Of a DNA stretch of 64,000 nt, positions 10,335 through 22,220 are shown piece after piece. This DNA comes from Craterostigma plantagineum (taxonomy: Eukaryota > Streptophyta > Magnoliopsida > Lamiales > Linderniaceae), in contig JAPQWV010000630.1 in NCBI GenBank assembly GCA_027422505.1, positions 1 through 64,000 on the forward strand. The letters are read 5' to 3'. The position numbers were made by a program, and so were the translations under genes. Numbering within the stretch: the first letter of the stretch is position 1; every line of letters starts with the position of its first letter. The notes under the pieces are model-generated. The model was not told where the DNA came from. It saw only the letters and a program-made list of their open reading frames with translations, and ran no database searches.

Positions 10335-12990
10335 GTAGGTTCAGTGTACAATGAGATGAAGGCAAGCAATGTTTCGGTTGTTTCGAGCAGTAACCTACAG
10401 TTTGGTGGTGGGCCCACCAATGTGAGTCTTCTTCTTCGTCATCTTCGTTCCTTCTCTTACATCCTTAGCTTCTGTAATAACTCTCTGCTAATGAGTTTCC
10501 ATTTTTTCTTGACATCTAAAAACAGAGCTTAGGGTCGGCGGAGTTCGTCTCTTCAGTCGCCGGAGTCGATCCTTCCGGCCAGCACTTCTTGCCTCCGGCG
10601 AGGACTACGATGATTAACCACGTCGGAGCCAACGGTAACTTCGACTGGGCTGCAGATTCCGGCGTCGTAGCAGATCACAGCCAGCAAACCGACGATAATA
10701 CTTCGACGGACACCGATGAGAAAAACCACGTAAGTTTTTGCCCATGAATTCATATCTAAGATATGTTTCTTGCTGCGTCTTTAATTTCAGTTCTTCAGCT
10801 GATAAAGAAAAATTCATTGTTACATAGTACCGTGGAGTTAACCAAGAAAGGCTCATAGCTGTCGATTCAAACTCCATCGACGATAGGGGAAGAAAAACCG
10901 GCGATCAGAAGGTTTTGTTTGTTTAGTTCATCTTCTTCATCAGCCATCTATCTATCTATTACATGAACAGTGAGGCTTTCATTACAGATTCTTCGCCGCC
11001 TAACTCAGAATCGCGAGGCTGCAAGGAAGAGCAGAATGAGGAAGAAAGTAGATCTCTATTTACATCACAACCCTTTTTCGAATTTTCGACGATTATTCTT
11101 CATTTCAGTCATCGATTTCTCTTCCCATTTTAGGCCTACGTTCAGCAATTAGAGAGCAGTAGGCAAAAGCTCGCCCAGCTAGAGCAAGATCTCAAGAGAG
11201 CAAAGCAGCAGGTTCTTTCTTCTTTCTTGCATCTTTCATGTTTCATCGTACATTTGTTTCTTACCTTAATCATTCAATAATTTGCAGGGAATCTTTGTCT
11301 CCTCCTCGAATCTCTTGGGAGAACAGACCCGTTCAAGCAACGGTGAGAAAATCGAACCCTAAACCATAAAACCGAAAGCCCACTAAAATATCGAAAAAAA
11401 GATCAAATGCTTATCGAATTATCCCACGTAAAATATCAAAGAAAGATCGAATTTTTATCGAATTAGCCCACGTAAAGTACCGAAAATGATCAAATTTTTA
11501 TCGAATCAGCCCACGTAAAATACCGAAACAGATCGATTTTTTATTGAATTAGCCCACGAAAATCCCGAGAAAAGATCGAGTTTTTATCTAATTTTTTTGT
11601 AATTGGAAAAGGTGCACTGGCGTTCGACTTGGAATATGCTCGATGGTTCGAAGGGCACCAAAGGCTCGTAAACGATTTGCGAACGGCGGTCAACGCCCAG
11701 GCCGGGGACTCAGAGCTCAGGCTATTGGTGGAGGCAGTGATGGCCCACTACGATGAGATATTCCGATTGAAGAGCGTCGGGGTTAAATCCGACGCCTTCC
11801 ACATGCTCTCGGGAATGTGGAAGACGCCCGTCGAGAGGTGCTTCATGTGGCTCGGAGGGTTTCGTTCCTCCGACATTCTAAAGGTACGATTTTTCTTTTC
11901 CGAGTTAGTTATTTTTTTCGGTCCTGTGATTTAGGAGTATAACAACGGAAGCAATTTAGAGACATTATATGCCAGAATTTTAGCTTTTGCTTAGAATTCT
12001 AGGATTATCCCGTAGAATCTAGGATTCAGTGAAGTTAGAGACATAAACTTTCGAAATTAAAATAATTAAACGTTATAAGGTAGGGACAGTAACTTTCAAA
12101 ATTAAGCAAGTTAAGAGACATCATACGAACAAGGAGATCGAATTAAGTAATTTAGAGACATTATACGTCGCACCCTAGCTTTTGCTCCAAATTTTGGAGT
12201 TACGTCTCGTGGTCTGTTTAGGGACTGGCGAATTTAGAGGTTGGCGTTATTCGATCAATAGTCGTATATCAAGCAATTTCCTGGTTCTGATTGTCTCGTA
12301 ATCTCTTTACCTTGAATATTACTGTGCGTATAGTGCCTCATCCTCTAAATTCTCCGTCCATATAATGTCACTCCCGACGAATTACACAACCGAAAAAATA
12401 ACCAGCCCTTATTTTTTTACCAACTTCGACTTAGCATAACCTTGCAACATTTAAATACGATTGAAGAGTTCTGCGATCGTAACGAAATATGCACACGCAC
12501 AGATACTCGGGAATCAGATCGAGCCATTGACAGACCAGCAAGTGGTGGGCATATGCAGCCTTCAGCAGTCTTCCCAACAAGCCGAGGATGCATTGTCTCA
12601 GGGCATGGAAGCCCTTCAGCAAACCCTAGTCGAGACTCTTTCTTCTTCTTCGTCTTCTTCTTCGAGGGGCGTTAATGTAAATGTGGCCGACTACATGGGA
12701 CATATGGCTGTAGCCATGAGCAAACTCTCCACCCTAGAGAGCTTTCTTCATCAGGCAAGTATAATAAAAATCCGTGCAAAACTATCGTATTGTCGGTGGG
12801 TATACGATGAGAAATTTGTATATATTTTTTATTACAGGCCGATTTGTTGAGACAACAAACGCTGCAAAGGCTTCATCAGATACTTACGACGAGGCAATCA
12901 GCGAGGGCTCTGCTTGCGATAAGCGACTACAAAAGTAGGCTTCGCGCGCTTAGTTCGTTGTGGTCGGCGAGGCCTAAGATGGAGATATAG
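9951..12990 (+). CDS. PAN: TGA-type bZIP transcription factor, PERIANTHIA-like, 11 exons
   Basis: DNA-binding factor of bZIP group D. Exons: 9951-10018, 10124-10230, 10339-10421, 10526-10729, 10828-10911, 10988-11047, 11134-11211, 11288-11342, 11612-11883, 12503-12754, 12838-12990; 471 residues. The basic region begins at about residue 183 with NREAARKSR, followed by the short AYVQQLE-type leucine zipper. A DOG1 domain (about 247-471) contains HYDEIFRLK, MLSGMWKTP, LQQSSQQAEDALSQGMEAL and DYMGHMAVAMSKL. The last two stretches and the TSTDTDEKN-like N-terminal acidic patch resemble Arabidopsis PAN more than TGA1-7 or TGA9/10, from memory. PAN regulates floral organ number and meristem genes. 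A Ser run is encoded by TCT/TCG repeats near 12641-12665. Intron 10 begins GCAAGT. The exact ATG is reasonable but unverified. Confidence 0.9.
10294..10330 (+). repeat. (CT)n microsatellite in intron 2 of the PAN-like gene
   Basis: Uninterrupted CT dinucleotide tract directly upstream of the exon 3 acceptor (gatggtag). It probably doubles as the polypyrimidine tract. Confidence 0.9.
11401..11590 (+). repeat. Intronic tandem repeat, about 43 bp, in the PAN-like gene
   Basis: Four to five imperfect copies, each beginning GATC (at 11401, 11445, 11488, 11531, 11574) and containing TTTTTATCGAATTAGCCCACGT-like sequence. It fills most of intron 8. Confidence 0.85.
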
Positions 12991-13330
12991 ATCTTTGATT
13001 TTATTACATGTGCTTTGAGTCCCATTTTATTTATAGGTGTGTTTTTAGTTTTGTGTTTTTTGTTGCTAAGGTGTGGAAATGACTTTTGATATGCGATGTA
13101 GTTGATGATTTAGATTATAGTAGTAAATTATGTTATATTACTATATTTTATAGCATTTCGTTCTCTTATGGTAGCAGTATGTTAATATCGTTTCCAGTGG
13201 AACTGAATATCCTAAAAATACTCCATTCGAATCCAAAAACAATCTAAAAATTGATTTTGCACTTCCTGTCTCTTCAAATAAAAGCATTTATGCCTTTGAA
13301 CTCATACTATGGGTTTTATATTTAACAAGG

Positions 13331-13723
13331 GGGTCTTTACACATAAATACCCATTTGTAAAAAAACTTGTAATTTAGTACCCTGTCAGATTTTTTTTATC
13401 TGTAGGTAACTAGTAGAATAAATTTTTTGCAGATAGGTACTCGATCCGCGCAGGTGCGCCATACAATACATTTAGGTACCCTATATCAACGTATTGTGGT
13501 ACATCATACGTTGAGAATATGGTACGCCGTATTAGCACATTTAGGTACACCATCTTTAATACATAGGGTACACCGTATAAACACATTTAGGTACCCTATA
13601 TCAACGTGTTATGGTACGCCATACACACACAGGAAGGTACGACGTGACTCAAGAAACTGGTAAAAATTAAAACGGGTACCTATCTGTAAAAATTTTAGTC
13701 AAGTAGGTATTTATGTGTAGATG
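13331..13723. repeat. GTACC-rich dispersed element, copy C
   Basis: The best-defined member of the family. It starts gggtctttacacataaatacc and ends ggtatttatgtgtagatg, giving inverted ends. The interior repeats 'cacatttaggtaccctatatcaacg' units with GTACC cores (e.g. near 13477, 13594). It lies about 340 bp downstream of the PAN-like stop codon. Confidence 0.75.
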
Positions 13724-14505
13724 TTCACATTTAATAATTATATTTAAAGTCATTTTATTTATTTTAATAATAAAAGCGCTTTATTGAAAATAAAAAACTA
13801 ACAAAAGTATATAAAAACCAAATAAAAAGTCTTTTTAATTATAAAATTTAGTAGAACTATTTTTTTTTTACTTATTTAGATGTGATATAATATTAAATGT
13901 TATTTGTTTCTAACTTATAAATTTGTGAACAAGTTTGAAAACTTATAAAAGTTGGTGTAGAAGTGAACATTTCGAATATATTCCTTTGAGTTTGAGAATG
14001 AGTTCAACATTGAGTGTTTGAGAATGAGTTGAACAGGTGGAGAACAATACTGCATTGAGTTTGGGAATGAGTTTGAGTTTAGACAATGTGTTTTTGGGTT
14101 CGAAATGGCCTTAATTTTTCATAACGTTTTCCGTTAGAATTCAAGGTTATTCGAATGGGGTTATCTTTAAATAAATCGAAGATATAGAGAATGGATTCTT
14201 TGAACAAATCCAAGACGTAGCGTCGACCGTGGTGAAATGGAAAGTGTGCAGATGGGAGGTATAGAGAATGGATTCTGTTTATATTAATTGATACATAATA
14301 TTAATTGATACATACTATATAGAAAGGAATAGAACATTGTGTAAAAATATTTTGCTGAGTGAAGCATAAAATATATCTATCATAATCCATGTATGCCATA
14401 TGGCATTATTCTTCTCAAGTTTTTGGTATCGTATTGTCGTAGCTTGATCATATATTAATACTTCTTTATTGTAGTTTGTCGGGGTTTTTTTTTTTTTTTA
14501 AATCG
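13724..14505. other. Intergenic AT-rich DNA, no gene seen
   Basis: No ORF of note and no family signature. Short direct repeats of gagtttgagaatgagtt occur near 13988-14075. Confidence 0.6.
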
Positions 14506-14520
14506 TGGATATTTTATCAT

Positions 14521-14675
14521 CTTTTTTTTTCCGGTTACTAATCCGGTTCGCCCCGCGTCACGTACCTGGTAACGGCAGGTGAGGCTCCCAAAGGGGGTGC
14601 TGCATACACAAGGATTCGAACCCGAGACCTTGCTTAAGCGATACTAAGCCGCTTACCACTTGGACCAACCCCCGT
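14521..14675 (-). mobile_element. tRNA-derived SINE
   Basis: Read on the minus strand it starts GGGGGTTGGTCCAAGTGG, containing a pol III A-box-like GGTCCAAGTGGTAAGCGG. A perfect B-box GGTTCGAATCC follows, and the element ends in an A-run (the T-run at 14522-14530 on the plus strand). The flanking sequences tggatattttatcat (14506-14520) and tggtatgttttatcat (14676-14691) form a 15-16 bp near-perfect target duplication, as expected for L1-mediated retroposition. Confidence 0.9.
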
Positions 14676-14784
14676 TGGTATGTTTTATCATTTTTATTGT
14701 CAGCTTAGGTGATGTAACTTAGTTTAATTTATAGTTGCAAAATTATTTGATCTATAGGCAAACCAATCCTATCACGTTAATAAA

Positions 14785-14995
14785 CTGCTCTTTGGTATGT
14801 CAAATAAAATGTTTTTACAATTTTCACTTAATATTTAAGCTTATTACAGTTTTGTCCTTAGTAATTTTTTAAACTAACTTAATTAACATTATAAAAATAT
14901 AAAATACTTTGATATATTTGTACGTCGCTAAATATACTTTAGTGTTTAATACCAACTTTGAATCCCGCCCAGTCCTAATTTATAAATTCACTTTA
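14785..14995. repeat. Dispersed AT-rich repeat related to 45580-45775
   Basis: Shares ordered phrases with 45580-45775: ctctttggtatgt / ctctttgatatgtt, ttattacagttttgtcctta / ttattacaattttatcctta, ataaaaatataaaatac / ataaaaatataaagtaac. Non-coding; class unknown. Confidence 0.5.
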
Positions 14996-15090
14996 TATAA
15001 GTTCCAATATTGGATATCTTGAATTACTAGTTTGTTATCATTAAAGAAAAAGAAAAGGAAAATGAAATCGATGGGTCAAGAATATGTATG

Positions 15091-16081
15091 TGTAGGATCA
15101 ATTGCGTGTTCAGAAAGGGGGAAGGGGGGTTGGTTGAATAAACACCTACTCTTTTTCGTCCTTAACCTGTTAAGATTAGATACTGGTACTTGATATTTTA
15201 ATGTGACTTGTGCGGAAGCAAACCGATCGGTTTTGAACCAAGACCGGATGAAAGATGTGATTTGTGTGGTGTGTGTGTTGTCATGAATTTGTTTCTGGAA
15301 GTTCGGAGCCGAAGATCTCCTACGTCTCCCCTTCTTCCCCGCAAGGAAGGCACCACTAGAAGACTTGGTTTTACAACCACCGTTGCACAACCTCCTTAGT
15401 TAGACTAACACAGTACAAGCCACATAACTATACTCAGCTAACTAAAATCCTAGACACCACCTAGACAGCTTTTTCAAGTCCGTCTACTTTCAAGAGCTAT
15501 TTACAGTCCCTTGAGAACAACTCACTCACTAACCGAATTGAAATGGTCTAACTATAGTGAGGACAATACCTGAACACTTCTCGTTTATGAGCTTGAGCTT
15601 TTTCTCGCGTTCGTAATTTCAAAGATGGTGAAGTCGTTTCTTCACCTTGCTTCTCTCTGTTTTATAGTTGGGCTTGATGTAGAAGGCCGTTGTGAGATAG
15701 CTCTTTGTACCGAAAAGAGCTTTTAATGACTTTTCCCAAAAGGGTCTGTCAGGTCTTTACAATAATCGCCCTGTGCATTTTGCTTTATTCCTTATTTGGC
15801 ATAGTTTGGCTTCAACTTGGCTTTTGCTGTCAGCCTTGAATTACTTGCTGGTCAGAAGTCTTCAACTTGTCGCTATTTAAGTAAATTTGAATCTTAGTCC
15901 AATGTGGCGCTTCCGGTATTTGCATTCCGGTCTTTAGTGGCCTTCTGATGGCATCCTTGATCTGCATTTAGCAAACTGCTTTCCAGTATCCAGTTTCTCC
16001 TGTGTATAACCTGTATACTTAATTAAGTTAAGTGCAATCACCAGACTGTTAATCTAAATTCTTGAATTCATGATTCCTACA
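15091..16081 (-). mobile_element. 3' LTR of a minus-strand copia element
   Basis: On the minus strand it runs from TGTAGGAATC (at 16081) to GATCCTACA (at 15091), with short inverted ends typical of LTRs. A purine-rich tract lies just before it (aaaatgggaaaac, read on minus). It is homologous in inverse orientation to the LTR at 26604-27942, which is followed by a primer-binding site; that confirms which end is which. The ORFs shown by both copies are incidental. Confidence 0.85.
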
Positions 16082-17773
16082 GTTTTCCCATTTTGGTGAT
16101 TGAAACTTAATGAAGCAGAAATGTATTTATTATATCAAACGAGTTTTGATAGATAAGCTACCAGTCTATTACAACCATTTTAGCCTATGTAGTACTTAGA
16201 CTTAGGCAGTTCATCAATCTTCCAGTTGATGGCTTTCTCAGGTCTGTCTGATACGTCCGATCTTGGCCTTCTGCTTCGTTGGGCACTGCTTTTTGCAATA
16301 GGTGCCGTCCTTTCCCCTTTTTGACAATTACTTATCCAGTCTGGGGATGGTAGTCCTTGTTCCTTCTGGAAAGTGACTCCAGTTTTGGTGGATGAGCTTC
16401 GGTACCGCATCTGAAGCTTTCCTGAGGTTGTCCAGGGGAGGGAGTTATCGTTGCGCAAGAGAGTCACCAGTACAGTTGTTCTCTCCTCGGAAAACGCAAC
16501 CAATTCGATAGGAGCGGAAATATACTGCCTGTCATGGCATTTAATTGCTAGCAGCCGCTCTTCTACTATCAACGCGGTTATTGAGAGTTCAGACACTCCA
16601 CCAGCCCTGCTTCTGCTTGGTGTGCAGAAGTTCTTAAAGGACTGAAGTGTCCTATTGCCGTGCACCGCCTTGCTGGCTCAGACACTCATGCGTCGACAAT
16701 CTCTAACAGAAGATTGCTCAGCCTCGACAAATCAATTAGCGAGTGCATCGTTCGAATTGCTCCGTCTTGGCAGTGGTCCTGTAAGATCCACGGCCTCTTC
16801 TTTCCGACTGGGGCTTCGTTTGGAGGTCTAGATATCGGCTTTATCACTTTCACCCCGGCATTGTCCATGACCGCTATACCGGAGATAGCCTTCATTGCCT
16901 GTCGGCCTTTCTTTTAAGTTCTTGCTGTTCTGAAAGAACTTCTTCATATCTTCGTGTGATAGTCCAAGAGTTGTAGCGTATACTCTTGGGTCGGTTTCCT
17001 TCTTATGTCGAAACATTCTGTAGATTTTTTACCATTCGGAGATGGAGTGACCGGATTTTGGCTAGTGGCTGTGAGGCTTTTTCTGGTTGTGGGGCTATTT
17101 CTGACTAAAGGTTTGAGAGTCGTTGGGGAGTTAGTTGATTTAGAGCTGATGAGGCTTAAGTGAAGAGGCGAGGTCTTTAAATACTTTGGAAATTTTGTCG
17201 CCATCTGTCACGAGTTCACAAAAATGAGAACAGTCGTTATCCCTTCAGTCAATGTCTCGAAACTTTATATCCTATCCGGTGTCAGAGATTCTTTGATGAC
17301 AGGACAATTCACGCATTCAAATAACCTTGCAGACCTGGAGCCAGTCTTTGTTCAAGACACAATATGAAATGTGTGCATTGATGAAGTGCAATAATTGAGA
17401 AACGTTCCGGTCAATGACCGGCTAGTAAGGGTTATATATATCCACCAGTTAAAGAGACAAGTTCCAGTTTAAGAAGGAATCCGGTTCTATATATATATCC
17501 ACTGGTTAAAGATATCAATTCCGGTTTCATAAGGGACATATGTCTATGTGACCGATGGCTTTAGCTGAAACCAACTTGTATGAGTGTATATGCCGATATT
17601 ATGAAGAAATGACCAATTTTTGAAAGAGTAAATCATAAAAAATGCATCATTTTTGTAAAGTCTAGGAAACCTGTCATATCAATTGGTTTGATATAACATT
17701 GTTCCCCCTGACCTCATGCTTTGATCCTTTAAGATAAATCTAGAAGGCCAAAAGCATTTCTAAAGTATGTGAA
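16082..17773 (-). pseudogene. Broken extra ORFs between RNase H and 3' LTR of the copia element
   Basis: Downstream of the RNase H end, on the minus strand, come overlapping open stretches in different frames: 17204-16944, 17016-16828, 16895-16686 and 16665-16180 (161 residues). Neighbouring pieces overlap in ways that suggest one longer reading frame interrupted by frameshifts. Some copia lineages (Sireviruses) carry additional 3' ORFs; whether this is one is inference. No conserved domain was recognised. Confidence 0.45.
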
Positions 17774-17880
17774 CTAAGCTTCAGGGAGCGGTTTGGTGAA
17801 GATATCCGCTACTTGTCCGGTCTGTTGAGATATGCTCCAATTTGACCTCCTTCCTAAGGACGTGTCCGATGAAGTGATGT
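17774..17880 (-). pseudogene. C-terminal end of copia RNase H (frameshifted)
   Basis: Minus-strand translation gives HFIGHVLRKEVKLEHIST and then, after a one-base shift, QVADIFTKPLPEA followed by a stop at 17776-17774. ADIFTKPLP is the hallmark C-terminus of Ty1/copia pol. Sequence to the right (17881 on) belongs to another element, so pol is truncated here. Confidence 0.85.
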
Positions 17881-17884
17881 ATGA

Positions 17885-17978
17885 TCTCTCTCTAACCGGA
17901 CGTGAAACCCACTTATGAGCGAAGATTGGTGACCGGTGTTATTCACCCCCCTCTAACACCCGGTCCACGATCCTAACA
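17885..17978 (+). mobile_element. Truncated 5' LTR of a non-coding LTR element
   Basis: The last ~90 bp (ctctaaccggacgtgaaacc ... gatcctaaca) match the end of the full LTR at 20863-22220 almost exactly. The rest of this LTR is missing: the sequence to its left is the minus-strand copia pol end. Confidence 0.85.
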
Positions 17979-20862
17979 AGTGGTATCAGAGCAGGTTGTT
18001 TCCAATCAAGAACTTCTAATGGTGAATATGGTGAAGATTTTCCACGGAGCTGAAATGAAGATTCAAATGTGGGCAACGGGCAACGGAGAGGTGCATGGCG
18101 AAGAGGTAAATTCACACAATAAACTGCTTTCTTTGGCTGGGAATCTGGAGACGAGGTCTGCATCATTGGAAAGCTCTAGAAGTCTATTTTCCAGCAAAAT
18201 TTACGGCGCTAAAAAATATTGAGTATGGAGGGAGTTATGGTTGTTTGAATGATGGCTGCCAGATCAGAATCTGAGGCGAAAGACGAAACCGGCAGCTTGC
18301 GGCAAGTTCGAAGAAGTCGCATAATTTGCGCTCAAATGCCCAAAATCCGGTCTGAAAGATGCTGCAAAAACTAGATTTGCAGACGATCGTAACCATATAA
18401 GGCTCACTGACCGGTTCTGCTTCAAAGAAAGGAGACCTCCCGTCGAATTTAGCATGTCGTGTGGTGCAGCACTAAGAAAAATTGGTACTGAAGTCTGCTG
18501 GCAGATTGCGCAACATTGGGAAAACTGGAATAACTTTTTGCTGAGAGGTCCAAATTTCGGTCTGTAAAATATGTAGCAAACTAGACTCATAGATGAACGG
18601 AATGGTATAGGACTTGCTGACTGATTCTTCAAATTTGAGGACCGGTTCGTCCCTAGAAGAGGCAGCTCGTTCGTCGAAGTTCAAATGAGGATCAACCACT
18701 GATTGAATGGAGCAGTCATACGAAAACTGGAATAACTTTGCCCACAGTGGTGTATGACTCGCTATCCGGTCATGCTTAGAGGAAAGTAGGTCACTCGAAG
18801 AAGTTCAGCCTGTCATCGAGCATCGTCTATTGTAGCAGCTGTACGAGAAATGGAATAACTTTCTGCTGGGATATCGAAACTCCGGTCTGCAAAATCTGCT
18901 AAAAACTAGGCTCATGGACAATCGCAATGGTATAGGATTTGTTATCCGGTTACCACCTAGAGATAAGCAGTTTAAGCCAAACTAACTCAGCTCTACGAAA
19001 ACCGGAATAACTCTGTGTCTGGCAGACAGCGGCAGTTTGGGAAAACCGACATAACTTTGGGCACAGACATCCAAATTCCGGTCTACAAAGTGTGCAGCAA
19101 ACTAGACTCGTCGATCTTCACAATGGTATAGGATTTGTGGTCCGGTCATGCTTGGAGAGAAACACACTATTCGATCCCGGCCAACCAGTCACCTATTGCA
19201 GCACCCTCGCAAGAAATAGAATTTCTTTGTGCTCAGGACAGCCTCCCGCCCTCAAAATTTAGGCCGGTCAGCACCACACATCTGCGTCAATCTAATAGAA
19301 AGCTTGGTCTCGTACCGATGGTGCATCTCAACAAACTGAAGAGTTTTAAATCGCCACCGCTTACGAGCCAAAGCACCATCATTGCAAATATGGGTCACTA
19401 AATCGTTGCTAGAATGCTTTCGAGTATTCCTCTGGGGCAGATCCACAATATGCAGCTAAAAGTAAATCTGGAAAAATCTCAAGTGAATACAATTAAGTTT
19501 GCTCATCCATAAGCCGAGAAAGAGAAGAATTGGGATAAACTCCAAACTATCAAATGATGTAGACGGGAAATAATTCAGTCTCACAAGAGTATTTCCCACT
19601 ATCTATGAATCAGAAATAATCCTTCTCATGGCCTGTTGTGACCGGTCTCACCCAAGAACACGTGGAGAAGGTCCTACTAGGAACTTCATTCCATAATCAT
19701 ACGCAGCGGATGAAAGCTTCTGCACCGACCGAAGACCAGATTGACTTGAAACTGGATGCCTACCTGCGATGAACTGGCAGCTAAACGGACTCTCGCAAGG
19801 CCAAACTCGCAACAGACTGGTTTTCGTCATGACCAAATGGTTTGCAAAGTCACTTGATGTGCGGTCTTTATGAATGTACTGAAGCCAACAGTTCTCCATA
19901 TTTGTTCGTCGTGGAGCGAAAAATTTCTCGGTAACAAGGCTGCCCCTACAGCCGAGATTGGGCTTAATGCTGAAGATTTCAAAATATTGAGGGAAATCTA
20001 GAATGAGTCCTAGTCAACGACAAACTGTGTCGTACTAGAACGGTAAAATCTCTCAACCATCAATTAGCAACCTTCAACTGACTTCGAGATTAAGCAGTTA
20101 GCAGCAAGACTCAAGAAGTATGTGCTAGAATGAGGAAGAAATCGAGAAATGCTGAAATTTTCGGCCAGGTCGAGCAACAACTGGAAAGAGTGGCATAACT
20201 TTACGTTCAGATGCCCGAATGCTGACCCACAAACTCTGGAAGAAACTAGACTTATAGGCGGTCGCAACGATATATTTATCGCTGTCTAGTTCTATCTGAA
20301 GAAAATCAGTTTATTCAGTGAAGTTCAGACTGATCTTGCTGGAGCAGTTGCACGGAAAATGGAATATCGTCGCGCTCGATTGTCCGAACATCAATCCGTC
20401 AACTCGCCTACATAGTAGACTTGTAGATGATCGCAACTGTGTAAATTTGGCTGAGGAAGAGCGGTTCATCCTCTGAAGTACAGCCTACTGCGATGCCCCG
20501 ATTTGCAATACTCAACTCATGCTTGCTTTTATCTTCTCCCATCTCGCTCGTATGTGCTCTCACTCTTTATGCCTAACATATGTGCTCTAATTGTTGGATT
20601 ATAAATCTTCTGAAGTTTAGATTAGGGGGAGCATACTCTATTTTTGATAGGGGAGAAATATATTGGCGCTTGGCATGCTCTTTGTGAAATCACTTGTGTC
20701 TAAATGGATCCCTACTTGATATGTTATGAACTGATTTACTCTCAGTTGGGGCTGAGATAAAAAAGGGGAGAAAAAATCTTTTGATTATCACAAAAGGGGG
20801 AGAAATATGTTAGTAAATGTTCTTATATGTTAAAAGTTTTGTGATAATCAAAAGGGGGAGAT
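17979..20862 (+). mobile_element. Internal region of a non-autonomous LTR retrotransposon
   Basis: Starts with a primer-binding site, TGGTATCAGAGC (17981-17992), complementary to initiator tRNA-Met. It ends with a polypurine tract, AAAGGGGGAGA (20851-20861), abutting TGTTGG of the 3' LTR. Between them only a gag-like scrap appears (about 18000-18200) and no pol. Instead there are degenerate repeats of a unit containing 'gaaaactggaataactttg', 'ccaaattccggtctacaaa', 'gcaaactagactcat' and 'aatggtataggatttg' (about 18340-20480). This is a large LARD-like derivative. Confidence 0.8.
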
Positions 20863-22220
20863 TGTTGGATTTAAATATCTAAGCAATCCGGTTTGATGAA
20901 CACAAAACTTAGTAATTGTATTACTAGCATATTTATTGAGTGTGCAGATGAGCTCGATTCGTAAAACATATATCAAATCTGAGCTCAGGGCGAAAAACCG
21001 GGTCGGTCAACTGCCAGTCAATACTGGTCAATGCGGTCAACTGTCGGTCAACTGTCGGTCAACCCGGTTTCCGTTTGGTCAGACTAGACTGGACTGGTCC
21101 GGTATCGGTCTGTACTGATCCAGTTTGAGACTGATTGGTCGGTTTTGGACTGGACTGACCGATCTCGGTCTGGACTGATTCGGTCAGTGACTAGTCCGAT
21201 CAATGACTGTATTGACTGGTCAACTGTTGACTGGTGTACAAGCCTTCTACTACAGCAGAGGTACAGACAGATAAAGCTGACAGCATTGACCAAAGTCAAC
21301 AAAGGCTCCCATAGGCTCCCAACGGCTATATTATTGAGTCTAACGGATATATCAAGGTGGGAAGACCTATAAAAACAACAGTAGCGGGGCAGAATAAGCC
21401 AAGGATCTAGAGCAAACAACTACACATTCAAATAGAAATCCAAAAGAGAAGAACAAGAGAAAAGAGAAAGAAGAAAATCAAGAGAGTTCTTTCAAGTGTG
21501 TGGGTTACAAAAGTGAGAGAGCTACAACGTTCAAACCCACACACCTCACTCACATATAGAGAGAAGAGCGTAAATAGACTAGTTGAGTGAGAGTCTTAGC
21601 ACATAGACTATAACCAAGTGTATGTAGTCTTCGCACCGAGACAAGAAAGAATGATGCCGTCTTTGGCTTAGAGACGTTAAAAACCTAGCCGGTTGTAAGG
21701 TTGCAGCCTACAATGTTTACGGTTGACCTTGCGGGGTGCCGTAAGTTCCCAATGGACTGTAAAAAGCTCTTGGAAGAGATGGACTTTAAAAAGCTGTCTA
21801 GGTGATTCACTAGATCAAGCTGAGGGCAGCTGGGTAGGTTGTATAGTGAGTGTATAACTGAAGTCTAGTGAACCTTCCTTGCGGGGAAGAAGGGAAGACG
21901 TATTAGAGTTAACTCCGAACTTCCATAACAAATATCGTGTCTCCTCTCCTACAAATCGTAATCATACACTGTGCAAATACTACACTCAAGTGTTAGACAA
22001 AATGCCTCAACCATTCCTCTCACCAAAACCGAACCAAATCACCTACATACACAAGCCGCCACACATAGTTCACAATCAAACCCCATTAATATTCCGCACT
22101 TGGATTTGATTGAAAATTGGAAACCGCTTTCACTCTCTAACCGGACGTGAAACCCACTTATGAGCGAATATTGGTGACCGGTGTTATTCACCCCCCAACA
22201 CCCGGTCCACGATCCTAACA
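20863..22220 (+). mobile_element. 3' LTR of the non-autonomous LTR element
   Basis: 1358 bp, from TGTTGGATTT to GATCCTAACA. It carries a TATA-like CTATAAAAAC near 21368 and a tract of iterated GGTCAACTGTC / GGACTGGTC units at about 21003-21230. The right end abuts a gypsy protease fragment, so the element probably inserted into older gypsy sequence. Confidence 0.85.

Noticed and set aside
15076..15399. Overlapping ORFs on both strands, repeated at 27634-27883
   Set aside because: They fall inside copia LTRs in opposite orientations; similarity between them reflects LTR homology, not coding.
18264..20267. Several 60-122 residue ORFs in both strands
   Set aside because: They lie in the repeat array of a non-coding LTR element and share no domain or consistent frame between repeat units.
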